Source of the DNA: Actinomadura alba
Lineage (GTDB): Bacteria > Actinomycetota > Actinomycetes > Streptosporangiales > Streptosporangiaceae
Length of the DNA stretch: 64,000 nt
Reading direction: 5' to 3'
Assembly (NCBI RefSeq): GCF_014323705.1
Contig: NZ_JABVEC010000002.1
Span: forward strand, 248,001 to 312,000
Shown here in pieces: positions 57,937 through 64,000 of this stretch (positions within the stretch are counted from its first letter, which is position 1; every line of letters begins with the position of its first letter). The notes below the pieces were generated by a model. It saw nothing but the letters and a program-made list of their open reading frames with translations, was not told the origin of the DNA and did no database searches. The translations under genes and the position numbers were made by a program.

Positions 57937-58280
57937 TCGACCGCCAGCGTGACCCCGGAATTGCGGGTGGCCGGGCGGGCCGACGTGGCCGGTTCCCGCC
58001 TTGGTCGCAGATTCCAGCGGGCCGCCACTCGGGCCATTGCGGGCAGCCCAGAAGCTACCCCGTTCGCCCAGCCAGGCCTGGCGACCCGCCGCTACGAAAG
58101 CGCGGCATCGTTGAGTCGTGGCGTGTCGGGCCCTCATGCCGCTAGAAGACCCCGACACGCCACGACTCAACAGTCGGATCGTCCGGTATTTGCCCAGGCA
58201 TTGCTGTGGATCTCCCTGTACGAGGAAAGGGGGGTGTAAAGGAAGCGAACCGTCTGCTCTGCGAGAGGAGTCGGTCGAAT
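57937..58280. other. 344-bp non-coding stretch upstream of the orphan kinase
   Basis: No supported gene; an ORF at 57949-58239 has no ribosome site and unnatural Arg/Ala composition. The stretch contains the perfect 21-bp inverted repeat at 58110-58171. Its right end (58240-58280) includes the GAGAGGAG ribosome site of the kinase gene. Confidence 0.5.
58110..58171. repeat. Perfect 21-bp inverted repeat with 20-nt spacer
   Basis: The arms 58110-58130 and 58151-58171 are exact reverse complements (left arm begins GTTGAGTCGTGG, right arm ends CCACGACTCAAC). The loop is 58131-58150. No T-tract follows on either strand. Longer than a usual terminator; candidates are a terminator for the leftward genes, a recombination or transposon-end relic, or a structured leader 110 bp before the kinase ATG. 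Confidence 0.8.
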
Positions 58281-59663
58281 ATGTGGCAGTGGCACTCCAT
58301 CAGGGTGCGTCTGACTGTGGTGGCGAGCGTCGTCATGGCGCTGATCTGCACCGCCGTCGCGGTATTCATCCTGATAGCAGTCCGGACAGGCGCCACGGAT
58401 TACCGGACCGAACAACTGGTCGCCAACGCCGTGCAGCTCATCCAGCGCACTCGCAGCAGAGGCGGGCCTGCGCTCCGGCCCGAGACCTCGGGCACCGAGA
58501 TCCAGATGTTCACCCCCTCCGGTGTGCCGGCTGCTGCGACACCGAACCTGGCGGGCAAGCCGCCGATGGTCAACTTCCATCCCGACCCCGACTCATACGT
58601 GACCAAGAGGCTGTGCGACCTGCCCGCCTTTCCCGGCGAGTGCAAGATCGTGATCGACATCCCCTTCCACATGCCGGACGGCCTCTGGCGGCTCTACATG
58701 GCGACCCCCGAGGTGCCCTGGTACATCAGCTTCAGGCTGCTGGGCCCGCTTGTGGCCTGCTGGCTCCTGCTGATCGCAGTCACTGCCCGGGGCGCCTATC
58801 ACATCGTGGGCAAGACCCTTGCGCCCGTACACGCCATCAGCGGCAAGCTCGCCACGATCACCGCCGGCGACTTGGACCAGCGCGTACCGGTGCCCAAAGT
58901 CCAGGACGAGCTGAAGGATCTCGCCGAGACCGCCAACCAGACCCTGGAGCGGGCCCAGGCAGCGATCCAACAGCAGCTCCAGTTCGCCTCCGATGCCTCC
59001 CACGACCTGCGCAGCCCGTTGACCGCCATGCGCACACAGATCGAAGAGGCGCTCCTGCATCCGCGGGACACCGACTGGCGGGAAACGGGCAATGCGTTGC
59101 TGAGCAGCGTGGAGTGGATGCAGGACCTGGTCGCCGATCTACTGCAGCTGTGCCGGCTGGATGCGGGCATCCATGGGCGGCACGACGCCATCGACCTGAC
59201 CGCCTTGGTGACGTGCGAGCTGGACCGGCGGCCGCGCAAGGTCACGATAGGGAGGCGGCTCACCCCCACAGTGATCATCAACGGCGACCGGCTCGGTTTG
59301 ACCCGGTTGCTGACCAACCTTCTCGACAACGCCGAGCGTCATGCCGCATCCAGCGTGACGGTCGCGGTCGCCCACCAGCAGGACACAGCGGTACTGGAGG
59401 TGACCAACGACGGCGAGGGCATCCCTCCTGACCAGCGGGAGATCGTATTCCAGCGATTCGTTCGCCTCGGCGCCTCACGCGCCAAAGACGCCGGGGGAAC
59501 CGGTCTCGGACTCCCGATCGCCCGGCGGATCGCCCAGGCCCATGGCGGCACCCTCACCATCGAAGACAGTGATCATGGCGCGCGGTTCGTGCTGCGCCTC
59601 CCTCTACCTGACCTCGACAACGGATCGACACACTTGAAGCGCTTCACGCCTCAATCCCGATGA
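58281..59663 (+). CDS. Orphan sensor histidine kinase
   Basis: 460 aa from ATG 58281. TM1 at ~10-35 (VRLTVVASVVMALICTAVAV), an extracytoplasmic sensor of ~130 residues with two cysteines (RLCDLPAFPGECKI) that may form a disulfide, TM2 at ~175-195 (FRLLGPLVACWLLLIAV), HAMP, then FASDASHDLRSPLTAMR (phospho-His), LLDNAERHA (N box), NDGEGIPPDQ (G1) and GGTGLGLPIARRI (G2). No response regulator lies next to it on either side, so the partner is elsewhere. A 43-aa exported-peptide ORF follows after 21 bp. Confidence 0.9.
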   Translation: MWQWHSIRVRLTVVASVVMALICTAVAVFILIAVRTGATDYRTEQLVANAVQLIQRTRSRGGPALRPETSGTEIQMFTPSGVPAAATPNLAGKPPMVNFHPDPDSYVTKRLCDLPAFPGECKIVIDIPFHMPDGLWRLYMATPEVPWYISFRLLGPLVACWLLLIAVTARGAYHIVGKTLAPVHAISGKLATITAGDLDQRVPVPKVQDELKDLAETANQTLERAQAAIQQQLQFASDASHDLRSPLTAMRTQIEEALLHPRDTDWRETGNALLSSVEWMQDLVADLLQLCRLDAGIHGRHDAIDLTALVTCELDRRPRKVTIGRRLTPTVIINGDRLGLTRLLTNLLDNAERHAASSVTVAVAHQQDTAVLEVTNDGEGIPPDQREIVFQRFVRLGASRAKDAGGTGLGLPIARRIAQAHGGTLTIEDSDHGARFVLRLPLPDLDNGSTHLKRFTPQSR

Positions 59664-59684
59664 CCGACCAAGCGTTCGTCACCT

Positions 59685-59816
59685 ATGACAAGCGGCTTCT
59701 TGCGGCAGCACGCTCCCTTGGCTGTTGCAGCTCTCATCTTCTCGCTCGCAGGCACGCCGGCCGTCCCCGCGTCCGGGCTGAGCCGCGCTGAGGACGTCCG
59801 TTGGCCTGAGCCGTAA
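59685..59816 (+). CDS. Predicted 43-aa exported peptide
   Basis: ATG 59685 to TAA 59814-59816, 21 bp after the kinase stop. It reads MTSGFLRQHAPLAVAALIFS then LAGTPAVPASG and a short Glu/Arg/Trp tail. This is a textbook Sec signal (basic n-region, hydrophobic core, small-residue cleavage site) with only ~15 mature residues. It may be a secreted signal for the adjacent kinase or the broken start of a lost secreted protein. No clear ribosome site. Confidence 0.4.
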   Translation: MTSGFLRQHAPLAVAALIFSLAGTPAVPASGLSRAEDVRWPEP

Positions 59817-59830
59817 CTCGCCTGTACGTC

Positions 59831-59848
59831 GTCCGCGACCTCGCGGAC
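59831..59848. terminator. Compact GC hairpin
   Basis: GTCCGCGA (59831-59838) and TCGCGGAC (59841-59848) form an 8-bp stem with a 2-nt loop, 15 bp after the small exported-peptide ORF. Likely transcript end for the kinase unit. Confidence 0.45.
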
Positions 59849-59930
59849 GATGTCGCGCTTCGACGGCGTTGACGACCTCGGCGGCGCTCCGCTGCCAATT
59901 CAGGTGCGTCGGGTTGCCGGTGCGGGCAGC

Positions 59931-61208
59931 ATGGTGGGCGTGGTCGTTTTCCGGTGCATCGGCTGCGAGACGGCCCTGACCGTACCGGTCGACCGGGTGC
60001 GGTTGCCGAATTATGGGACGAGACCGCCGATGCACGGTCCTGGTGTCTGCCCGCCACTTATGCGGCAGGGAACCTATGCGGTCGACCCCGAGCCTTTCGG
60101 CCCACCGTGGCTACAGCTGGACGATGAGGAATCCGTCCTGATTCACGGCAGACCCGGCGGCCGCGGGTCTGCGGGTCCGCGAGACACCTACGTGCTGGCA
60201 CCGGGGGACGTGCAGAACACTCGTTTGATCCTCGAGAAATGCGAAACGGGATGCTGGGGACTCAACGGGGGCGCGGGGCCGAATCTGGCCTGCGTATCCT
60301 GTGGCGCTGAGGTCGGCACTCGGACCGATGACTGCCAGAACTGGCAGGAGGCACGGCTGGATCCCGCTGCGGTGGGCGTGGCCGATGAAGATTCACACCG
60401 GGCGAGCGCCACGGTTCCATTCTGGTGGGACACCGCAGAGGCCGAACGGCTCGGAAACGCTCCGCTGGACGACCGAGGGGACCTGGACTGGCGGTGGATC
60501 GGTGAATTCGTGACCTGTACGGCCACGGTCCTCGCGCGTTCGGGCGGCGGGCCGATATTCGTGGCGGACGGGCCGGCCGCCCCGATTCGGGACCTCCTCA
60601 CCGCGACGTTGCAAGGAACCGGTCATGCCCGCGCGCTCCGGCGACTGCCGCGCGTCGACTCCCGGCACGCCGGCCAGTGGCGGGTGGCCGCGGCCACGGT
60701 AGGCGTCACCCCGGCATCGGTGACCTCCGTCGGCCGGTCAGCCGTGATCTGCGACCTCGTAGGACCGGGCGAACCCTTCACCACGGCTGCGGGCCTGCTG
60801 AACGATTGGTGCGCTCAAGAACTCACCGAACCCCACGAGCTGAACCTGATCGGGGTGATTCCCCAGCATGACATCGGGTCCGACGCCCGGCCCGAACTCG
60901 CGCATGCGACCAGAGACCGCTCGATGCCGATAGCCGAGTACGTTCCGCTCGCCGCGCACGTGTGGTCTTACCTCGCACACGACCAGACCCAGAGCATCCG
61001 CGCCCTGTCCCGTACACACTGGGGTCACAACGGGCTCGCCGCCATGGTGCACCGCGACGAACCGACCCACCACGGCCTCGGCATGGAGATCACCGGTTAC
61101 GCAAGGTGGTTCGGTCGCCACGACGTCCTGACGTGCCTGGTCAAGCAGCCCGAGGCGCGCCGGCCCTGGCTCCGCGGCCTGATCGGAGAAATCCGTGCGC
61201 AGCCCTGA
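59931..61208 (+). CDS. Uncharacterised Cys-rich (zinc-ribbon-like) actinomycete protein
   Basis: About 425 aa from ATG 59931 (GTG 59940 also possible; the conserved part starts VVVFRCIGC). The N-terminal ~150 residues hold several Cys pairs: FRCIGCETAL, then KCETGCWGLNG, LACVSCGAEV and TDDC, likely binding one or two zinc ions. They are interleaved with the motif TYAVDPEPFGPPW. The C-terminal ~270 residues are alpha/beta with no recognised domain (VADGPAAPIRDLL; NLIGVIPQHDIG). I recall similar N-termini in many actinomycete hypothetical proteins, without known function. No signal peptide. Convergent with the SRPBCC gene. Confidence 0.7.
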   Translation: MVGVVVFRCIGCETALTVPVDRVRLPNYGTRPPMHGPGVCPPLMRQGTYAVDPEPFGPPWLQLDDEESVLIHGRPGGRGSAGPRDTYVLAPGDVQNTRLILEKCETGCWGLNGGAGPNLACVSCGAEVGTRTDDCQNWQEARLDPAAVGVADEDSHRASATVPFWWDTAEAERLGNAPLDDRGDLDWRWIGEFVTCTATVLARSGGGPIFVADGPAAPIRDLLTATLQGTGHARALRRLPRVDSRHAGQWRVAAATVGVTPASVTSVGRSAVICDLVGPGEPFTTAAGLLNDWCAQELTEPHELNLIGVIPQHDIGSDARPELAHATRDRSMPIAEYVPLAAHVWSYLAHDQTQSIRALSRTHWGHNGLAAMVHRDEPTHHGLGMEITGYARWFGRHDVLTCLVKQPEARRPWLRGLIGEIRAQP

Positions 61209-61264
61209 CTCAACGTTCCGGGCCCGAGCCGGCGATGTGACGTGCTCGGTTCCACGATCTGACG

Positions 61265-61747
61265 TCAGGACTCGACGGCGGCCTTGATGCGGGAGAGGGT
61301 GGCTCGCATGCCCTCGCGGTTCACGGCGGACCGCTCCTCGGCCTTCACGCCGGTGAAGATCCGGCCGAGTGCCGAGATGATCGGGGCGCTGCGGCTGTCT
61401 CGGCGCAGGTCCTCCCAGTACTCCGTGAGCCGGGTGGATCCGTCGCCGATGTCCTCGAAGCGGTAGCCCCACACCGAGCCGGGCATGCGGAAGCTGGTCA
61501 CCCGGAAGGCGAAGACGCGGCCAGGCTCGGCGGCGGTGACCCGGCAGTTGGTGAACCACAGGCGCCAGCCGATCCGATTCCAGCCGACGAAGGTCATCCC
61601 GGGCCGCACCGGGCGGCCGCGGGTCCAGATGGCGAAGGTCTCGGGGCTCCACTCGCCCATGCGCTTGAGGTCGGCCACGGTCTCGTAGACCCGGTCCGGC
61701 GGCGCGGCGACGACCACGCTCTCCTCGACCACCCACTCGCGTGCCAT
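61265..61747 (-). CDS. SRPBCC (START/Bet v1-like) family protein
   Basis: A 160-aa ligand-binding fold protein from ATG 61747 (AAGGG upstream). It opens VEESVVVAAPPDRVYETVADLKRMGEWSPET, the standard polyketide-cyclase/SRPBCC start with the first strand, helix and WSPE loop. It continues with GWRLWFTNCRV, YRFEDIGDGSTRLTEYW and a long C-terminal helix. These proteins bind hydrophobic small molecules. The frame continues upstream but only as antisense to the HD gene. 29 bp downstream of the HD-domain gene on the same strand. Confidence 0.88.
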   Translation of the reverse strand: MAREWVVEESVVVAAPPDRVYETVADLKRMGEWSPETFAIWTRGRPVRPGMTFVGWNRIGWRLWFTNCRVTAAEPGRVFAFRVTSFRMPGSVWGYRFEDIGDGSTRLTEYWEDLRRDSRSAPIISALGRIFTGVKAEERSAVNREGMRATLSRIKAAVES

Positions 61748-61776
61748 GCCCTGATCCCTTCTCGTCGGCGAACTCG

Positions 61777-62391
61777 TCAGCGAAGATGGCCGAAATGTGT
61801 GCTCCAGCCGGCGAACCACGCGGCGAACCAGGGCTCGCCCTCGGCGAGCGGCTGGACGTACGTCACCGTCTCGGCGTAGTAGCGCTTCTGGAAGTCCGGC
61901 GGCATCTGGTCGAGCCGCTGCACGTTGCTCACCCGGTCGGCCAGCTTCACCAGGATCGCCTCGCGGGGGGCATCGCGCAGCCGCCGCAGGTAGGCGGCCT
62001 TGGCGGCGCGCTTGGCGGCCCGGCCACCGCCACCGCCCTCCTCGGCGGGCGGCTTGGTGACCCAGTCGACGAGTTCGGCCACCACGGGCCCGAACTCCTT
62101 CTCGACGTCGCCCAGTGAGGCGCCGGTGTCCTCGACCACGTCGTGCAGCAGGGTGGCCACAAGTACGTCCGGATCTTGGACGCCGGGGCCGCGCACCTGC
62201 ACCTCGAGCGCCTCCAGCAGATGCTCGACGTACGGCACGCCGGTGGGCCGCAGCTGGTCGCCGTGCCAGCGCACCGCCGCGGCGGCCGCGCGGTCGAGCA
62301 CCGGGATGACGGGACGGTAGGCACCGGAAGCGGCGGACAGCAGGTCCGGCCGGGCGTCGTCCCACGTCCGCCAGCTGGTGAAGGTCTCCAT
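61777..62391 (-). CDS. HD-domain (p)ppGpp hydrolase-like protein
   Basis: 204 aa from ATG 62391 (GGAG site). The HD motif region is VEHLLEALEVQV (first His), LVATLLHDVVEDTGASL (HD plus the ED pair needed for ppGpp hydrolysis) and ILVKLADRVSNVQRL. This is the RelA/SpoT-type HD4 hydrolase fold without synthetase, TGS or ACT domains, comparable to Mesh1-type small alarmone hydrolases. Predicted to remove 3'-pyrophosphate from ppGpp or related nucleotides. Forms a pair with the SRPBCC gene. Confidence 0.85.
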   Translation of the reverse strand: METFTSWRTWDDARPDLLSAASGAYRPVIPVLDRAAAAAVRWHGDQLRPTGVPYVEHLLEALEVQVRGPGVQDPDVLVATLLHDVVEDTGASLGDVEKEFGPVVAELVDWVTKPPAEEGGGGGRAAKRAAKAAYLRRLRDAPREAILVKLADRVSNVQRLDQMPPDFQKRYYAETVTYVQPLAEGEPWFAAWFAGWSTHFGHLR

Positions 62392-62491
62392 GTGTGAACT
62401 CCGAGTGGCATCGGGCCGGCGCATGCCCGCCCGCTGCGCCGTATTGTCGCGAAGCCGCTGCGAGCACGGCAAGCTTGGACGGCGAAGGGAG

Positions 62492-64000
62492 GTGACGGCG
62501 ATCGGCAGCAGGCAGCGGCACGTGCTGGGTCTCGTGGCGGTGGTGCTGGCCGTCACGTCAGCCGCGGTCCTGGTCAACAAGTTCGTGCTCCAGGCGGAAT
62601 GGTGGCAGGTCGACCGGAAGGTCACCGACCGGCCCGTCGGCCGGCTGGCCGACCTCGGGCCACCGCCCGGGCCGGTGGCCTCGGCCTGGCAGCTCGCCAC
62701 GGCCGTCCGCCGCAGCGGTCTCTCACCGTACGACCAGGTCGCCCACGCCGTCGTACGGGGACAGGTGGTCGTGGCGTCGGGCCGGGGCCTGGACGTGCGC
62801 GACGCTCGTACGGGGGCCGCCCGGTGGCACTACAACCGCAGTGACTGGACGCTGCTCGGCTGGGCCGCGACCGGAGATCATCTGCTGGCCTACCTCGAGC
62901 GCGCCGGGCACCGCGGCGACCGCCTCATCATCGGCTTCGACGCGGTGAGCGGCCGGCTGCTCTGGCGGGCGGCCGGCGAGGCGCCCGCCGCGCTGGAGCG
63001 ATCTTCACTGCGCTGGCCGGCCGGGTCCGGTGTGGTGCTGACGACGGATGCCGGGCGTACGTCACTGCGCGGCCGGTCCACGACCACCGGCAAGCGGCTG
63101 TGGACCACGAATCTCCCACGGGGGTGCGAGCTGCCCGACGCGACCGCGCACGGCTCCGGCGGCAGCGAGACCCTCTCGGTGCTGTCGCTCGACTGCGGCC
63201 GGCACGGCCGGGTGCTCGCCGTCGACCCCGCCTCGGGGCGCACCCGCTGGAGCAAGGTCCTCCGCCCGGCCGAGCCGCCGGCGGTGACCGTCGACGGCGA
63301 TGTGACCGTGGTCTTCGACGGCGACTCGCTGCGGGCCTTCGGCCGGGACGGCAAGGAGATCGCCGTTCGCGTCGGTGACGACCTGTGCGGGGCGATGTGC
63401 CCGGTCGTGCTGTCCGGCGACCGCCTGGTCATCGTCTATCGCACGGGCGGGGAAGGGGACGCCGAGCACCGAATGGAGGCGATCGACGTCCCCTCGGGCC
63501 GCACCGCGTGGCAGCGCGACGTGCCCGACTACGCGGCGCTGACGGTGGGCGGCGACCGGCTCTACGGTCTGCGCCCGCGCCTGGCCGAGAACCTGCTGCC
63601 CGCCGGCATCGACATCGTCGCCCCGGCCGACGGTGCGACCACGACCGTGCCCGCGCCGTTCGTCATCGGCCCCGGCATGGACGGTGTCCGGCCGTGGGTG
63701 GCTGCGGCGGGCGGGCTGCTGTACGTCGCCGTCCCGGAGGTCGGGCCCAGGGAGGGCACCGGCGAGCGGCGCGACGCCTATCCCGCCGGTGCCGCGCGGC
63801 TCATCGCGTTGCGCGGGGGGCCGGGCGGACGCGGACCCGAGGAACTCGGCGGTGTCGCCACGGCGGACTGGCCGGACGCATGCGGCCTGTTGCGCAAGCA
63901 CGATCTCGCCGCGGTGCGCAAGGGCACGTACCGCACCCGGCCGGAGCGGACGGGCGTCGGCGATGTGGGGTTGCCGCGGCCGGTGAGCTGCCGTTACGAG
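62492..64000 (+). CDS. Membrane-anchored PQQ-like beta-propeller protein (3' end outside window)
   Basis: Open from GTG 62492 to the right edge: 503 codons and no stop. GAAGGGAG abuts the GTG; another GTG lies at 62522. An N-terminal TM anchor (VLGLVAVVLAVTSAAVLVNKF) leads to repeated PQQ-like blades (VVVASGRGLDVRDARTGAARW; FDAVSGRLLWRA; AVDPASGRTRWSKVL; AIDVPSGRTAWQRD). Near the edge a new segment starts DWPDACGLLRKHDL and contains PVSCRYE, resembling the Cys-containing domain of DUF3558-like exported proteins. Probably an extracytoplasmic scaffold. Divergent from the HD gene by 100 bp. Confidence 0.75.
   Translation, partial: MTAIGSRQRHVLGLVAVVLAVTSAAVLVNKFVLQAEWWQVDRKVTDRPVGRLADLGPPPGPVASAWQLATAVRRSGLSPYDQVAHAVVRGQVVVASGRGLDVRDARTGAARWHYNRSDWTLLGWAATGDHLLAYLERAGHRGDRLIIGFDAVSGRLLWRAAGEAPAALERSSLRWPAGSGVVLTTDAGRTSLRGRSTTTGKRLWTTNLPRGCELPDATAHGSGGSETLSVLSLDCGRHGRVLAVDPASGRTRWSKVLRPAEPPAVTVDGDVTVVFDGDSLRAFGRDGKEIAVRVGDDLCGAMCPVVLSGDRLVIVYRTGGEGDAEHRMEAIDVPSGRTAWQRDVPDYAALTVGGDRLYGLRPRLAENLLPAGIDIVAPADGATTTVPAPFVIGPGMDGVRPWVAAAGGLLYVAVPEVGPREGTGERRDAYPAGAARLIALRGGPGGRGPEELGGVATADWPDACGLLRKHDLAAVRKGTYRTRPERTGVGDVGLPRPVSCRYE

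Noticed and set aside
58167..58580. Remnant of a response regulator beside the orphan kinase
   Set aside because: No receiver or winged-helix motif could be read in any frame between 57937 and 58280.
61265..62521. One 418-codon gene covering SRPBCC and HD regions
   Set aside because: The SRPBCC homology starts at ATG 61747; upstream of that the frame is a shadow of the HD-domain gene.
1..64000. tRNA, rRNA or tmRNA genes
   Set aside because: No GGTTCRANYCC T-loop with matching acceptor stem was seen on either strand; isolated GGTTCGAA-like words (for example in ugd) lie inside coding genes.

Overview
The window is a high-GC, densely coded chromosomal segment with many GTG/TTG starts, GGAGG-type ribosome sites and stop-start overlaps. 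Together with an acyl-CoA carboxylase epsilon subunit, an Ada-AlkA fusion followed by ogt, a MutT1-type Nudix/phosphatase, an IdeR-like iron box, a HelD/HelR-type RNA polymerase ATPase and LCP proteins, this points to a filamentous actinomycete. A member of the Streptosporangiales (for example Thermomonosporaceae) is plausible but cannot be settled from the sequence alone. No rRNA, convincing tRNA, CRISPR array, transposase or integrase was found. Both end genes are cut by the window.

Layout. 0-5.5 kb: the 3' part of a BTAD-type regulator, a beta-propeller lipoprotein, the alkylation-repair operon ada-alkA/ogt and a NYN-domain protein. 5.6-10.4 kb: acyl-CoA carboxylase epsilon and beta subunits, divergent from PEP carboxylase (ppc). 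10.4-18.4 kb: a K+ channel, a TetR regulator with a long C-terminal extension, a short PPDK-like phosphotransferase divergent from a winged-helix-like protein, an enoyl-CoA hydratase, an adenylate cyclase with a regulatory N-terminus, a PH-domain membrane protein and biotin ligase. 18.4-26.4 kb: a polyphosphate-flavoured block (ppk1, MutT1-like protein, a two-component system coupled to a DUF4173-like membrane protein, CYTH-CHAD protein). 26.5-30.3 kb: bacterioferritin and its ferredoxin with an iron box, a second two-component system, and GtrA. 30.5-40.8 kb: purK-purE, acyl-CoA dehydrogenase, UDP-glucose dehydrogenase, a GT2 enzyme, an LCP ligase, a Pro-rich-tailed membrane protein, a glycerophosphodiesterase and an IspD/TarI-type cytidylyltransferase.

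40.9-46.9 kb is the most striking region. Six genes are joined by overlaps or 1-nt gaps: a nucleotidyltransferase-fold/CDP-alcohol phosphotransferase fusion, a DUF5941-like membrane protein, a sugar-nucleotidyltransferase-type enzyme, a glycerol-1-phosphate-dehydrogenase-like enzyme, a second CDP-alcohol phosphotransferase with an altered motif, and a GT2 glycosyltransferase. A TarI-like cytidylyltransferase and a GDPD lie divergently upstream, and LCP and UDP-glucose dehydrogenase lie nearby. Together they read as a pathway for an uncharacterised phosphopolyol glycolipid or wall glycopolymer.

47-64 kb: HelD-like ATPase, a secreted trypsin-like protease with FG-GAP repeats, a Gly/Lys-repeat secreted protein, and a LacI regulator with two operator palindromes in front of a 64-aa ORF. 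A looser, accessory-looking stretch follows (about 53.6-61.2 kb): uncharacterised proteins, a Bro-N protein, an HTH regulator, an APH(3')-like kinase, a perfect 21-bp inverted repeat, an orphan histidine kinase followed by a 43-aa exported-peptide ORF, and a Cys-rich protein. The window ends with an SRPBCC protein, an HD-domain RelA/SpoT-type hydrolase and a truncated membrane-anchored PQQ-like beta-propeller protein.
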